Source: Enchytraeus crypticus (Eukaryota; Annelida; Clitellata; Enchytraeida; Enchytraeidae). From it: DNA of 64,000 bases. The stretch's first letter is position 1, and the number at the start of each line of letters is the position of its first letter. The position numbers and the translations under genes were made by a program. The notes below the pieces were generated by a model that had not been told where the DNA came from, made no database searches, and was given only the letters and a program-made list of their open reading frames with translations. Location of the stretch: contig CAJHZI010000767.1 in NCBI GenBank assembly GCA_905160935.1, positions 794,001 to 858,000 of the forward strand, given 5' to 3'. Positions 22,477 to 35,599 of this stretch are shown here, one piece after another.

Positions 22477-22730
22477 AGGAAGACTGTTGCCAGGGGTAAC
22501 TGCATGAGGGAACGTACGAGGAAGATTGTTGCCAGGGGTAACTGTACGAGGGAATATACGAGGAAGATTGTTGCCAGGGGTAACTGCATGAGGGAACATA
22601 CGTGGAAGATTGTTGCCAGGGGTAACTGCATGAGGGAACACACGAGGAAGATTGTTGCCAGGGGTAACTGCATGAGGGAACACACGAGGAAGAGAGTTTC
22701 CAGGGGATGACTGCATGAGGGGACACTCGA
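22477..22730. repeat. 42-bp minisatellite, about six units
   Basis: The unit contains GGAAGATTGTTGCCAGGGGT and AACTGCATGAGGGAACACAC. Units are 85-95% alike by eye. The length keeps a 14-residue repeat open on both strands (MREHTRKIVARGNC on plus). Confidence 0.92.
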
Positions 22731-25700
22731 GCTACTTGAAATGCGTAGACTGCTCGGCTCAGCCGCCTGGAAGACGCGTTATGATGTCCGTGGAATAATC
22801 AATCATTTCCTATCTGACTCAGCGTGACGATGTGGAGTTTATTTATTAAATCCAACTATTGAACTTATGCCTTGTTCTATCCGGATCACTGTAAAATGGA
22901 TTACTGGGATTGTCCTGTGTAAGCCATAAAGTAAAGACTGATGAATGTGATACCAAATTATACCGGAAATCATAGTTTTCACAACAAAAAGTTGTTTTAT
23001 TTGAAATAAACATAATGTTAAGATATTTGTTGAACCGATTGATTGATGGACTCATCAATTCCTCTTTGCAGATGAGAGTGGCTTAGACAGCGAGTATGAA
23101 TATTTAATTAGGACAAGACTCACAAGAAAATCAAGCTGTTTTGACTTTTACAATATTATAGACTAAGAGATATTGAAGATATATAGAGGGCCTGGAAAAA
23201 GAACGATGGCTGGAGAGCATAAATACAAACTTCTCTACAGACTACCAGTGGATGCAGTAGAGAATCAGCTAATGTAATATCACAATAGTTTCTTATCAGC
23301 AACGATCCAGCCAGCCAAGCTCTTCAGTGACGATGACCGCCCTGTGATTGATTTGTTGCACAATTTGGAACCTTATAAAGACTAATTCAGTTTAGATTTA
23401 TTACTGTTCATCATAGAAGCTATGGAAATGGAGTTCTCGAGCAATATTTAGATCCTCCTTCTTCAAATTCCTAACGTATTTGGACTCTACCTGGGAAGTT
23501 GAAATAAATAACTAAAAGCTGGGTTATATTTGCTGGGGAGTTTCGACCCCTGGACAGATGTGTGACTACCCCTGCTAAATTTTTAACCCCCCTAGTTTTA
23601 ACCTCCTCCCTAGGACAAAATCCTGGTGACCCCACCCCTGGCAAGTCTTCCACCCCCAACGACTCTACTTGGACAAAGGTAACAAATACCATCCTGAGTA
23701 CAAGGAATGCTTACATGTGGAACTGTATTTAGATCCACACAGCTTAAATGTATTCTTTTACTTACTCGCAAGAAATTAAACCCGGAGCCTTCGGTTACAA
23801 ATTCGACGGAACTAATCGAATTACTCTGTCAATGCTTCACACAGACGTGTTCTTATTTATATTATATCCATAGTTCCGTCAATTATCCTTTAAATGATGT
23901 TATACAAAATCGTATTAGTTGATTTTACAAGACCGTTAGGACGCACAATCGATGTACAAGACTTGCTAATTTTTATTTAGCGAATACGTTAATCCATGTA
24001 ACTTGCTAATTATCTACATGCAATAACCGAGTCAATTAGCATAATTAAAAAATTTACATTTAAATTCTTAATGCACATGTAAATCCTAAAGAAATTTTAA
24101 CATCCGAAGCTATACGTCAAGCGCGTTTCGAGATGATTTGTCTATAGTATACAATGGTACATGATAAATTCTCAGAGAACGACGACTAAGCTACCACTGT
24201 AACAACAATAGAGCACTGGCTGGATTTAGTCCTACGAGCCGGCATCCGAACACTACACAGCAGGCCTAGCTGCTGCGCCGGGTCCTTAGCAGCTGCTGCG
24301 CTGTGTGATCAGCTACTGTGACTCAACAGCGCAGCTGCAGAGAGGCAGCTGCTGAATATAAACAAAGCAGCTGAAATTAAATAATCTCTTCCCATGGTAT
24401 TGAACTGCCTGTTTTAGCTATATTTTTTCGTAATGCCCGTTATATGCAATAGTGCTTATAGTATTTGGAAGTTGCTCCTTTTTAGAAAAATTTACCTTTT
24501 GCCAAATTGTTAATAAATTTAATTTTTAACATAAGTTGCTAACCGAAAGGTGTTGTTCGCCTTCAGAATTGTCGATAAGACGATTTGAAATGAAGGCCCT
24601 CAAATGCCCAGATTGTGGAGTCATCAAATAGCGCTTTAATTTGTTGTTCTTAGTCTCTAAAAGCTAATCACGGACAATGAGCGATGTGGTAATATTAATT
24701 TTGCAAAATGAAATAAACAACCAAGCCGTACTGATGTCGTGAATTACAAATAATTTTAATTGCTAATAATTGAAATAGTCATAAACTAAGGTATGAATGT
24801 AAGAATCCATTTCCAAACTTTTCATATTTTTGATTAAGCTGTTTGCAATCAGAGTAAAGTACAACCAAATTTAAGAGCAATTATAAAACATCTGTGAAGT
24901 TACAGTATCACAAAATATGTCTACTTATTAGTCGCAACAGTACGACATTAAGGATTGAAGGTATAATATTATACTAGTAAATACTAGTGTATGTAGGAGA
25001 GAGATTTCACTTCAATAATATCGCAATAATCTTTTTAAAATTCTATGATTGTAACAGTAATATACTAGTCACAATTCCATGTACTAATCTACAAGGCCTG
25101 ATACTGTAGGTCATAAGTTCATAACTACACAGGATCAATAATGAATGATTGCTGTTACAGATATACATGTACATCAGGATTTATATCTTAACGACACTGT
25201 GGGCAACTATGCTGCGATCTTCAAGCAACTTCGTATAGTATCAGCGACTAGAATATTAAATAAAATCAGCGTAATCAATTGCAATGTAGTTAAAATCGAC
25301 ACTAAAATAATTATTTATGATCGTTTCGAGGGCTACATGTAGGCCTATATTTTACAGCTGTATTTTTCAACAACTAATTAGACAACAGCTGTCCGTGTTT
25401 ACTTAGAAAGCCGAGTTATATCAAGCTGTTATTTAATCCAGTTGTCTTGCCAAAAGCTGCATCAGCTTAATAGCTTTATCGACTAAATTGCGTCACGTCT
25501 TAGGCCTATAGTTTTTAGTAATAAAAGCAATTATAAAAATTGGTGCAAACTTAAATGTTATCTTTTCCTTTCATACTCCACATCCGTTCTTGACATTAAG
25601 AACTATTAATTGGCGCACTAAAACAAAGCAAAGAAAAATGTTACCATAAATTGACCTGCGTGAAATTCCATTATTGAACATGCATTGATTGAACTAGCAA

Positions 25701-26645
25701 TTCCTGAAAGCGTCTATAAAAAATCACGGCAACATAAACACGTTGGAGAAACTTTTATCGCTACCGTTGTGCTCTGGTTCAACAATATTCTGAACTGGAT
25801 TAGCTTAGCAATGGGCACGCTTTTTGCCTAAAGGACTAAATGTCCTATGTTGTAGTTCTTTCTGCTTCCATGCATACTTGAGTGTGTGATGCATGAGCCA
25901 CTATGACTTAATTAAGCAAATAAATTAGTAATAGATATTGATCAAACTCCATCATAAAAGTATCAGCCCGCTGTATTATAGCGTACTGCTTATACAAATA
26001 AGGGACGACAAGGTTAAGCTATATTTGCCTTTTTCAATGAGATTTATTTTTTGCATTCATCATCATCTTTCCTTAAATCTCAGGTTAACTAGGATCGGGA
26101 ATATTTATTCCTTACAGTACCATTACAAATATGAATGACAAAGGAATTACAGGTTAGTCTGGAATTTCAAACAGGCAATCAAGACAATATTCAGTGGTCT
26201 AATATTTTGAAGATATTTCAGAGATCAGCCATCCTCCCTCATAAAAATTAAAACGTAATTAATTGTGTCTAAAAAGTAACCTTAATTAATTCCAACCTCC
26301 TTAAAAGTTTACGAAAATTCTGCTCGTGCTGAAGTGTTTAGTCTTAATGTATAGCACAATGTTAAAAGTGGTGCGGGTATTTACTTTATTCAGTCCGATA
26401 CCTCTTGCAGTATTGTGGTAATTTTGTAAATTTCTAAATGAAATATCACGTCCATTTAGATTAGAACTTTATTTACTAACTAATGTTCTTGGCTGGAGTA
26501 TGCAGTGTTAAGTAACTATATTTCAAAATATTTCAGACACCAGCAATGCCTGGAAAATTACAAACGCTTTTCGTACGATGTGCGCCGATGCCAATAAGAA
26601 ATGCTGGAATTAGCTCAGTAGTTTCTGATGTTATTTTAAATAAAA

Positions 26646-26648
<3 letters not shown>
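22731..26648. other. Long stretch without a recognised gene
   Basis: Contents include a C-rich patch at 23550-23660 and a CAGCTG-rich quasi-palindrome at about 24260-24360 (ACACAGCA...TGCTGTGT type). ORFs of 65-70 codons (22846, 23707, 25145, 25938) show no recognisable domain. Confidence 0.5.
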
Positions 26649-26683
<35 letters not shown>

Positions 26684-26803
26684 TTAGAGTGCTACAGTCA
26701 ACAATGACAACATCGAGCACTATTGAGACAAAATCAAGCCGGCGAGCAAAAAGAAGGTCCAAAAACGGCGCAAACTACAAAATCCATAAAATCAGTTCAA
26801 AGT
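26649..26803 (-). repeat. Family C short interspersed repeat with (TTA)n tail
   Basis: This inverted copy is well preserved (complement of GGACCTTCTTTTTGCTCGCC and TTTTGTCTCAATAGTGCTCG). Its tail, read on the minus strand, is a run of TTA units (26649-26680). It defines the 3' end of the family. Confidence 0.7.
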
Positions 26804-27899
26804 AAAGGGAATTAAAGAAAAGGTGGTTTAGGCGCAGGTCGCTGCTCATGGACACTGGATGGAAAAGAGAGATGGAAAAGATAGGTCTTCAACTGCTTAT
26901 TATCCACAAAAATTTACTTTTCGCTGTAAGCAATTTTAAAAATTGCTTGAAGGAAGAGACAGCCCTCCCACCTCCCCTCTTAAACCAACAGCTGATCTAC
27001 GCTATTGTACCCAAGAATAGTTTTGACTGATCTTTGACGCTGCTGCCAGGCTCTAAAGTATCAATGATGCATCACTCAGTATGTATAAATTCCGAGCAAC
27101 TATTTTATTTATCCGCGTCGAATGACGTGAGTGAATTTCCGATTAACAACTGCAGAAGACCGCCGGGAACATATGGACTCTCGCGGAGTGATAATAATCG
27201 GTAATTGTTATAGAGAAGCGTAGATAGACGACCGGCCTGCTAGAGCTTCGTTACGCTGGGTATTGCGTCTATGATAACGTCCTACGTCATCCTACGTCAC
27301 AGGTGATGAGTAACATCACAAAACCTCTGAGTTGTGGTTCAGCAGAGCTCATATGCTTGTGTTCAACTTGCGAGTTTAATATTTCTCATTTTATTATTAG
27401 ATACGAAAGAGTTAAAGCCAAATCGGCCTCTTTTTAGTTAAATCTGACCACATAAATAAATCACAAATCTTGTATTGTTTACTTTCATAGATGGTCATTT
27501 TAAGGACGGGATATACGGAAAGCTTTATTGAAAGAAACTAACCCAACTCTTAGTAACAAAAGGTAGAAATGAAGTTTTTAACGTGATACGGTGGTACAAT
27601 ATGAATAGCCTCCAAAATTAGTTCAATTTCAAAATAAGATTAAGATGATTTTCCATAACGCCTGATCACTGGATCCGCACAGATTTCGATCTCATTTTTT
27701 TCATACATATCATGAATTATACAGTAGGCAGAATATAAAATACACTACCCTTATTCAATTATTAATATTTCGAAGAGTGATTAGACCCCATGTCTACACT
27801 ACTTCTATGCAAAACTTAATGTTTATAATCCTGGCGTAACTTTGTCAAAGTCTTTGTCCATGTCCACATATTAATCATATAATAATTTATGCAATGGCA
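26804..27899. other. No gene seen
   Basis: The segment 27110-27330 is less AT-rich, with a small tandem (CGTCCTACGTCATCCTACGT at 27278-27297). Confidence 0.5.
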
Positions 27900-27990
27900 C
27901 GATCTCTTGAAACGTCCCTCACATCACCATGGGATGAGGAAAAGATCTTGAAATTAAATGTTAATTGGCTGATTGATTGATCGATTGATT
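27900..27990 (+). mobile_element. LINE A 3' tail with (ATTG)n
   Basis: ACGTCCCTCACATCACCATG, GGATGAGGAAAAGATCTTGA, then a GATTGATTGATCGATTGATT tail. Confidence 0.6.
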
Positions 27991-28405
27991 GAAAGTGAGT
28001 GTAAAGTAGCTTAACACATAATTTTATGAACAACAGAAATGAAGGTAAGGAAGATTAATCGGATACGTTAACAGGTTGACAACTTTTACAAATGATTTGA
28101 ACGGGAGAATGGTAAGACGCTTAGTTTTGTGCAAGAGGCAACAAATCTTTATAAAATAATTTACACTATTACATTAATTTATATCATCCACAGTTGAATC
28201 AGTTTAGAAAATAATGTTTAAGATACAGACATCTTTTTGAAGAAGAACAATACGTTACGTATTTGTTTGTAGTAAGCTTAAGTTCATTGCATATGAAGCG
28301 TGCTGAATTGGGTGTCTGTCATGTGTTTTCGCTGAATAAGATAATGCCATCTTACATTTTTACAACATTCCACTAATCGTATTCGTACTATACTATACTA
28401 ATCGT
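27991..28405. other. No feature seen
   Basis: AT-rich spacer before SINE D. Confidence 0.55.
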
Positions 28406-28749
28406 ACCGGTACACTGAAAAATAGATCAGCCGTTGATGTGTCGTCAGAGGCGACTAAACATGAACTAATGAAGACAACAGTAAATCCTTAACCAACAAA
28501 TTAACCAACAAATTAACCAACAACAGTAAATCCAACAGTAAATCGTAAAGCGATTAACTTCTTGATCTATGGAGTTCTCTGAAGCCATATTTCACAAGTT
28601 ATCGGCCACATAAGCTATTGATTTCTGTGAAGCGATTAACTTCTTGATCTATGGAGTTCTCTTGATAGAGCGTTAAAGCAAACTCTGAGTATTAATGACT
28701 ACCTTGGACCTGCCACTTGGCAGAGCACTAGAGAGAGAGAGAGAGAGTT
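28406..28749 (+). mobile_element. SINE D (GA-tailed family), near-complete, with local duplication
   Basis: The head is CCGGTACACTGAAAAATAGA then TCAGCCGTTGATGTGTCGTC. A segment AGCGATTAACTTCTTGATCT plus GGAGTTCTCT occurs twice (28549-28580 and about 28630-28661). The 3' end is TACCTTGGACCTGCCACTTG, GCAGAGCACTAGAGAGAGAG. The last 40 bp match the end of LINE D. Confidence 0.7.
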
Positions 28750-28814
28750 GAGAAACTGTGAAATAGAGAAGTTTGTAGATATATCGTAATGTCATAGTTG
28801 TTGGCATTGCAGCA

Positions 28815-28891
28815 GCCTTTTAAGCCAGCTTGGTTTCGAACCTTAGCTTTTGACTGTAATAGCAGACATTCTAATCTTTTCACCAGCTAAC
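28815..28891 (-). mobile_element. tRNA-like SINE head, unassigned family
   Basis: The minus strand reads TTAGCTGGTGAAAAGATTAG, then TGTCTGCTATTACAGTC and B box AAGGTTCGAAACC. It has a tRNA-like layout with no recognised tail. Confidence 0.45.
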
Positions 28892-29127
28892 ATTGACTAG
28901 GAGAAGCGCAGACTAATGTAAATATTTTGAAAGTCATCCAGTTCGCACACACACAGACAGTGATAAAATGGCTCGAAGACTTTGTATTGTTCAAGAGGTT
29001 TGAGATGGAAGCATTCTGAGCCTGCAAAGCAGTGGTACAAGAACAGCGACAAGCAAAGGGACATGTAGATAAAGAGAGCCGGTATAATCCGCCTTTTTTC
29101 GTCGAGATAACAGCAGAAAGCAACGAG

Positions 29128-29368
29128 GGTCCAACTACAACAACTACAGTCCAGCTAGCACAGATAGGATCCAGCTAGTACAACTAGGATCAAGCTAGCA
29201 CAGCTCAGCTAGGATCCAGCTAGCATTGCTAGGATCCAGCAAGCACAGCTAATATCCAGCTAGCACAGCTAGAACCATCCAGCTAGTTCAGCTAAAGTCC
29301 AGCTAGAGTCCAGCTAGCACTGAAGTGATGAAGCTAGCTCTGCTTGGATTCAGCTTGAACAGCTCCAA
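29128..29368. repeat. About 20-bp minisatellite (AGGATCCAGCTAGCACAGCT)
   Basis: About eleven degenerate units rich in CAGCTAG. Confidence 0.85.
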
Positions 29369-29394
29369 GGAATAGTTTATATGCATATCTCTCT

Positions 29395-29565
29395 CTCTCT
29401 TAGTGCACTGCCAACTGGCAGGTCCATGGTACATAACGCCTCCACTCTTCTCTGTCTTCCGCCTTCCTCTTCATTTCCACATATGAGTGGGTCTTTAAAT
29501 CATCTAACATACCTAATCTCGGCCTGCCTCTGCCTCTTTTTCCTTCCATTCTACCTTCTTTGGTA

Positions 29566-29620
<55 letters not shown>
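29395..29620 (-). mobile_element. LINE family D 3' end with GA tail and adjoining TA microsatellite
   Basis: On the minus strand the C-terminal codons read KRGRGRPRLGMLDDL, then a Lys/Glu-rich segment and REEWRRYVPWTCQLAVH before the stop. The last residues are encoded by the terminal hairpin itself (CCTGCCAGTTGGCAG), which runs straight into a (GA)n tail near 29390. This joins the coding end to the 3' tail found alone elsewhere. The 5' side is truncated at a (TA)n tract (29569-29638). Confidence 0.75.
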
Positions 29621-29622
<2 letters not shown>

Positions 29623-29638
29623 ATATATATATATATAT
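29569..29638. repeat. (TA)n microsatellite
   Basis: It directly abuts the truncated 5' side of the LINE D end. Confidence 0.9.
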
Positions 29639-29639
29639 C

Positions 29640-30233
29640 ATTTCATTTCATTTGTGACAGCGAAATAGGCTTTTGTGATACTTTGAATGATAAAGAGTTT
29701 CTTACTGAATTTTGAAAAGTTTTACTTTTTCAACTAATTGGCCAAAAAGGCTAAGGCCTAGTTTTACGCTAGTTTCATATCGCTAAATAATGTAATTTAT
29801 AGGGCTAGCATTTTAGCACAATATAGACCTATTAAAGATTGATTTCTATGAAAATTAGGGATATCTCATGTTAATGTATGGTACTAGTTACCGGATTTGT
29901 TTCACATGAAAAGTTTGATAGCTATATTATGAATAATTTATTTATTGCCTCGAAGACAAGGTGATTGGTGCTTGAAACACTAAATAATCTAGATAATTTA
30001 GTTTAAATACACCATTTCAAAACCACCAGATTTAAATACTGTTAAAATGTACTCTAATTTCAAAACTTTAACGAAATTATAAAGGCTCTATCACCAAACT
30101 ACGAAATATAAACTTTATATACTGAATGATAATAAATGTGGTTAACAATTTTTCAGTTAATCAAGTACTGTCCATACAGATCTCAGTTGATTCAACTACC
30201 AACTATCACATTCAAGTTCATCAGTACAATAGC
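29640..30233. other. No feature seen
   Basis: AT-rich spacer. Confidence 0.55.
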
Positions 30234-30412
30234 GGATCAGTGTCATCAGCTGATTAGTGGTCAGCTTATCAATGGTCAGCTGTTCAATGGTCAGCGGATT
30301 AGTGGTCAGCTTATCAAAGGTCAGTTGACCAGTAGTCTGATCAGTAGTCAGCTTATCAAAGGTCAACAGATCAGTGTGGTAAGCTTATCAATGGTCAGCT
30401 GATCTGTGAGTG
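30234..30412. repeat. 15-bp minisatellite (GGTCAGCTTATCAAT)
   Basis: About twelve degenerate units; the 88-codon ORF over it is a by-product. Confidence 0.85.
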
Positions 30413-30615
30413 GTCATTTTGTTGTAAACAAACTGAGCAGCAGAATGCAGAAAGCATGTTACAAATTGAGAGTCTGTTGCAACTGCTGTCGCAGCTAGCA
30501 TTATATGGCTTAGCAATATTTATAGGCCTACTAGCAAGTATAGAAACACTGGGGTAGCATAGCTTTAAGAAATTTCTTTTATCATAAACGGATAGCCCCT
30601 ATGGAGTGCTTTGGT

Positions 30616-30770
30616 GTCACTGAGATCACTGAGGTCACTGGGGACACTGAGGTCACTGAGGACACTGAGGTCACTGAGGACACTTGAGCTACTAAGATTA
30701 CTAACGTTACTGAGTTTATTTAGGCCACTGAGGTCATATAAGTCAGAGAGGTCATGAAGGTCAATGACGG
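30616..30770. repeat. 9-bp minisatellite (CACTGAGGT/GGA)
   Basis: Well-kept units at 30616-30690, decayed to 30770. Confidence 0.85.
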
Positions 30771-31199
30771 CACAGTCACTTTTACTAAAATGTCTAAGAA
30801 TAGTTCAGTGATTAGATAAATAATGGATCATAAGGTGTATTGAACTGAAACGGGTTCGATCTCAGGTCATGCTGATCAAAAATTTGCGGAACTTCACAGG
30901 ACCGGCAAACGGAGAATTGATTCAACCTTACGGTTGAAGCACGCGAAGAAAAATAATAAGTAATAATCATCATCTTCATTTAATAAGATGGAGCACCTTT
31001 CACCTGTGAGAATTTTATAAATTTATGCTATTGCAAGATTCCAAACGTCTGGCTCAAAAGATTTCAAAAACAGGGATGGCTCGAGTTTCAAAACTTCTTC
31101 AAATGCACAGAACCCTCTGAGCGACCTTAGAATGGCTTGCCGTTATTTCTCAATAAGATGGACATTTTTGTTATGGTTTATATATTGTCAAGTACACAA
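30771..31199. other. No gene seen
   Basis: GTTCGATCTCAGGTCATGC at 30852-30870 has a GGTTCGA-like phrase but no tRNA-like surround. Confidence 0.45.
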
Positions 31200-31204
31200 A
31201 ATCT

Positions 31205-31405
31205 CGATCAACTGCTAGAGCCCACTACAGCTGCTGCAACAGCTGTAACAGCTACAACAGCTGTAACAGCTGCAGCAGCAGAACAGCGGCATCACCCTCT
31301 CCTGTAGCAGCTAAATCACAAAACCAGTGTCAGCAGCTACTCCCTGCTTGAGCTGCTGCTGCATAACATCAGCAACAGTCGCTCGCTGCAGCTGCTGTTT
31401 GGTTA
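31205..31405. repeat. CAGCTG-rich degenerate array
   Basis: ACAGCTGTAACAGCTACAAC-type units with CAGCAG interruptions, decaying to the right. Confidence 0.8.
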
Positions 31406-33482
31406 GGCCTGATTATTCAGAAAGCATCCTCTCGACAACCTGCTGATTTATCTGAAAGTCTTGGATAGAATGGATGCAGGTCCTGACTGCATTTCATGAT
31501 CGACCGGCTCCCAGCAACAGTTCAGTCTAATTGTCGTATTACTGCATATTGCTACTATGATTTGTCGCGAAGTTGGTGTCCTGCTCGATAGCCTTAGGGC
31601 TCCTCAGGAAGCCACAAACCATTGCTTAGTGTCTCAGTTCATTGGAAATTGTTATGCTATTTTGTAAAGTGTAGTGGTTTTAAAAAAATAAATAAATATT
31701 AGAGACGTTTTGCTGTAAGAACGAGTCAGTTACTTGAACCAGTATGTCGCGCAGAAATAAATCAATGTTCCGACAATATTTTGTTTCTTATGTTTAGGCG
31801 ACAGAACATTTTTTCTCGTATGATACCTGCCCCAAGGCACACATTAATGCAAGAAACGAACAGTAGATATATACTTAGGTTCTACATATTAAGGAGCACT
31901 TCATCGACCAACATGTTAATTTATTTTCGGTAAATCAGAGTACATTATTTAATTTAGTTGAAGACATTACAGCAAATTTAAAATTGTTAATTACTGTAAA
32001 GTGCAATATAACTTTGAATTGCATTGCTTCGCAGGCCGTTATTACGAGGTCGGTATTATAGTAGTAAGTAATGCTGGAGATATGATTTTTGGGATAGCAA
32101 AACTCATAACTGAGATCATTTACTGGGACTTCAGCTGTTCGATCGATAGATGCCCATTGAACAAGACTTTCACTGGAAGGCTGTTGAACTTCCGAAGATT
32201 AGCATAGAGATAAATCACACAGTACCTGACGAACTGAAGATGTAGGTCAGCATTTTTGCTTCCACATTTTATAGAAATCAGACTTAATTTCCTTCTTATA
32301 AAATTTTATTGCTTTGATCATTTTAAATTTTAAGCTTAAGCCCTTTCAGAGTAAACGTTTGGCTATTAATTGTTTATCCTTGTTGTTAATTATTGGATGT
32401 ATTTAAATCGCTCTAAGCTGAGATAAAATAATTTCTTAGGCTGTATTATTTTCAATAAAATATCCTAAGAAATTATTTATAAAATGGCCGCTGTTTTCTA
32501 GTTAAAGTTTTTCATAAATTTTCCATTAAAGACAAAAAATTAACTTACTTAAATTTAAATTACAAAAGAAAAACGTTACGACATTTGCTTATCAAGTGTA
32601 ACAAATAGAATTAAGCAAATTGGATGTCGAAAGTTAAGTTAAATGAAATCAATCTGTTTTATCATACAGAGACTTGCGGCAAAAGCTAAAATTATTCAAT
32701 TTAAATTTTCTGCAATAATTCTCTCGATCATTATTAGTACAATTAATGCAGGTTAGAAAATTGGAAAATATTTTTACGACGATATGAAGTTTTTAAAAAG
32801 GGGTAATGATAACAGACTCAAAAGTTCACTGAGATTGACGCAATCAAAATTGTAAATCTACCAGTGATCCATCGAGCGGATGGCTACCTAACGAAGTGTG
32901 CTGGTACGCTTTCCTGCCCACTCATTGTTCCGCTATGACTTCATTTAGACAGATAATTCTGCAGGGACGCGTACTATTTGCTCGTATGTTTCCGGTGGGA
33001 ATTAAATTTCGATAGATTTGGAGCCGAGTTGGCAGACATTAAGTCTGAAAGTCTGAATTATCGAGATCTGAATTAGATTATATCGTTTGAGCTAAGTATT
33101 TAAAATAGTGAATTAACTTCATTTATTGAATAAAGGAATTCAAACAATAATTAAATAAAGATATAAATTTGCTAAATGAGAGTATGAGACTAAGGTCAGC
33201 TGTGTTGGTTAAATGGAATGCCTTTATTTCTGAATGAAGGCCGGGTTTTGGAGGATCGCAAAATACTTTAATGCATGTTAAGTAGTACAATTTGTACGAA
33301 AATGATAAATATCAGTAGCTGTTACATACAGAATACATAAATACAAAACTTTATATGTTTGCACAGCAGGTGCAATAGGAAGAAAAGCCAGATACAGTAT
33401 TATAAGATGCTTGACTTGTTATTTACATCCGATATATAAATCGGCAAATCCACCCAGTTCACAAAATGTCCTTCAATTGCAT
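31406..33482. other. No gene seen; one hairpin
   Basis: Includes a perfect 15-bp inverted repeat at 32426-32478. The ORF at 32001-32207 is unrecognised. Confidence 0.5.
32426..32478. repeat. Perfect 15-bp inverted repeat with 23-nt spacer
   Basis: AAATAATTTCTTAGG at 32426-32440 and CCTAAGAAATTATTT at 32464-32478. Confidence 0.85.
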
Positions 33483-34087
33483 CTCTCACCTACATGTGTA
33501 TCATCTCACCTATACCATACCATCATACCTCTATCATCTCACCTACACCATACCATCATACCTAAATCATCTCACCTACACCATACCATCATACCTAAAT
33601 CATCTCACCTATACCATACCATCATAGCTACATGTATATCATCTCACATATACCAAACCATCATACCTCTATCATCTCATCCATACCATACCAACATACC
33701 TAAATCATCTCACATACACCATACCATCATATCTCTATCATCTCATCCATACCATACCAACATACCTAAATCATCTCACCTACACCATACCAACATACCT
33801 CTATCATCTCATCTATACCATACCAACATACCTAAATCATCTCACCTACACCATACCAACATACCTCTATCATCTCATCTATACCATACCAACATACCTA
33901 AATCATCTCACCTACACCATACCAACATACCTAAATCATCTCACCAACACCATGCCATCATACCTATATCATCTCATCCATACCATACCAACATACCTAA
34001 AACATCTCACATATACCATACCATCATACCTACATGTATATCATCTCACCTATACCATACCATCATACCGATATCATTTCATCTATC
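33483..34087. repeat. 33-bp minisatellite, about 18 units
   Basis: The unit contains CATCTCACCTACACCATACC and ATCATACCTAAAT, with sub-repeats of CCATACCA. It yields a 250-codon ORF of 11-residue repeats (HHTIIPKSSHL type). The ORF is a consequence of period 33 and no protein is claimed. Confidence 0.93.
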
Positions 34088-34257
34088 TGAATTTAACTTC
34101 TATATGCAATCGCATTGCCACATTTCGATCGACTTTTGTCGCAGGACATACAGATCCTTTTAATAAGAATATTCTTAATCAATATGATACACAAAAGAAT
34201 TGCATAGACCTCAAAAGCCCAATTCTATCGCGCATTTCATGACCAATTTAGAGTAAC

Positions 34258-34293
<36 letters not shown>

Positions 34294-34345
34294 GGTGTAA
34301 CGTCCGTTTCTTCATACAAGTATGATGTCGGGGACGAAAGAAAAA
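34258..34345 (-). mobile_element. LINE A 3' tail with (TTA)n
   Basis: GTGTAACGTCCGTTTCTTCA, TACAAGTATGATGTCGGGGA is the complement of the tail. An AAT array (34258-34284) lies at its 3' side. Confidence 0.7.
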
Positions 34346-35360
34346 GTAAAAAAAGAGAAAGTTGAGAAAGTAGTAGAGAAAGTTGTTGTCGAATTGAAAT
34401 CACCATTTCATTCAATTAAAGTTTTATTTAGCACCAACGCGAGATCGCTGTTTCTACAAATGAGCAGTGCACTGCGTTCGTATGGTTTATAACGCGGTGA
34501 GAGTGTCCGAGTCTCAATGTGGAGTGAAATCAAGGATTTCCTCTCGTCACTCGAGGACTCCTAGCAGCTCTTGACTAGCGAATGAGTGATACCAGGACCA
34601 GCAAATATTTACCCAACGACTCGCTAGAGGGTGCTCTCTTCACAGTCTTGTTCTCGTTTACTCGTCGATCACTTTCTGCTATTGTTGGTCGTTCTGCACT
34701 TTGGAGGCGTTAAATTTTTACTCCCATCTCGCTATATTTTCATTTTGCTCTACTATAATTATTTTACTGCTACCCAGCCTAATTATTTCTGGTGAGAAAT
34801 TCTGCAGAGATATATGCCTACAAGTACATATTCAATGTTGCATTAGTTGATATCAGAGTCATGAAGTATTTAACGTCGGTCTCGTGTCACAGGGATGCAT
34901 TCAGAGACGCTGAGTCTGAGAGTTGAATCAGCGTTCCTTGCTTACTGTAATGACACATAAACTGCCTTACCCTTTGACTATAGCAAAGTTGAAGGCTTTT
35001 TATTAGATCTATCATTTGTGACAAATAAACACATACACGTTGGTAAATTAGATAGGAATGCGGCAAAACATTCACAAATTAGTGTTGAAGTTAGTATAAA
35101 AGAAGAACGTAATTAAAGAATCAAAGCCTAAATTTGCTTTAGTTCAATCTCTCAAAGCAACTTAACTAATGCACCCACTCCTATCAATAATTAATAAGAC
35201 ATGCTAACATAAATTCCTAGCTAATATAATAATAATCTGCAAGTAAATGGACATATTGAAGCCTATCTTCTAGATGAAAGCATGCGAAACAGAAAGGCAA
35301 CTCTTCTCCTAACAATAATTTGAGCTAATTTTCTTTCTCGTTCTCTTTAATTTTTTTCTT
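34346..35360. other. No gene seen
   Basis: The segment 34430-34720 is less AT-rich, with GAGTGTCCGAGTCTCAATG and similar but no ORF of note. Confidence 0.5.
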
Positions 35361-35362
35361 TC

Positions 35363-35434
<72 letters not shown>

Positions 35435-35485
35435 GTCTCTCTCTCTGTCTCAAACTTTTCCAAACGTTCACCTTACTCTTCCTTA

Positions 35486-35525
<40 letters not shown>
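35361..35525. repeat. (TC)n microsatellite in two blocks
   Basis: Blocks at 35361-35453 and 35491-35525, separated by about 37 bp. Confidence 0.95.
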
Positions 35526-35529
<4 letters not shown>

Positions 35530-35599
35530 GTATTATACATGTTTCTATTTCAATTTTGGATTTTTTCTGCTTCCTCCTTTAGAGAATAGTATTCAGCCA

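Noticed and set aside
33411-34163. 250-codon ORF with 11-residue repeats
   Set aside because: It is produced by a 33-bp minisatellite. There is no domain, and the ends coincide with the array.
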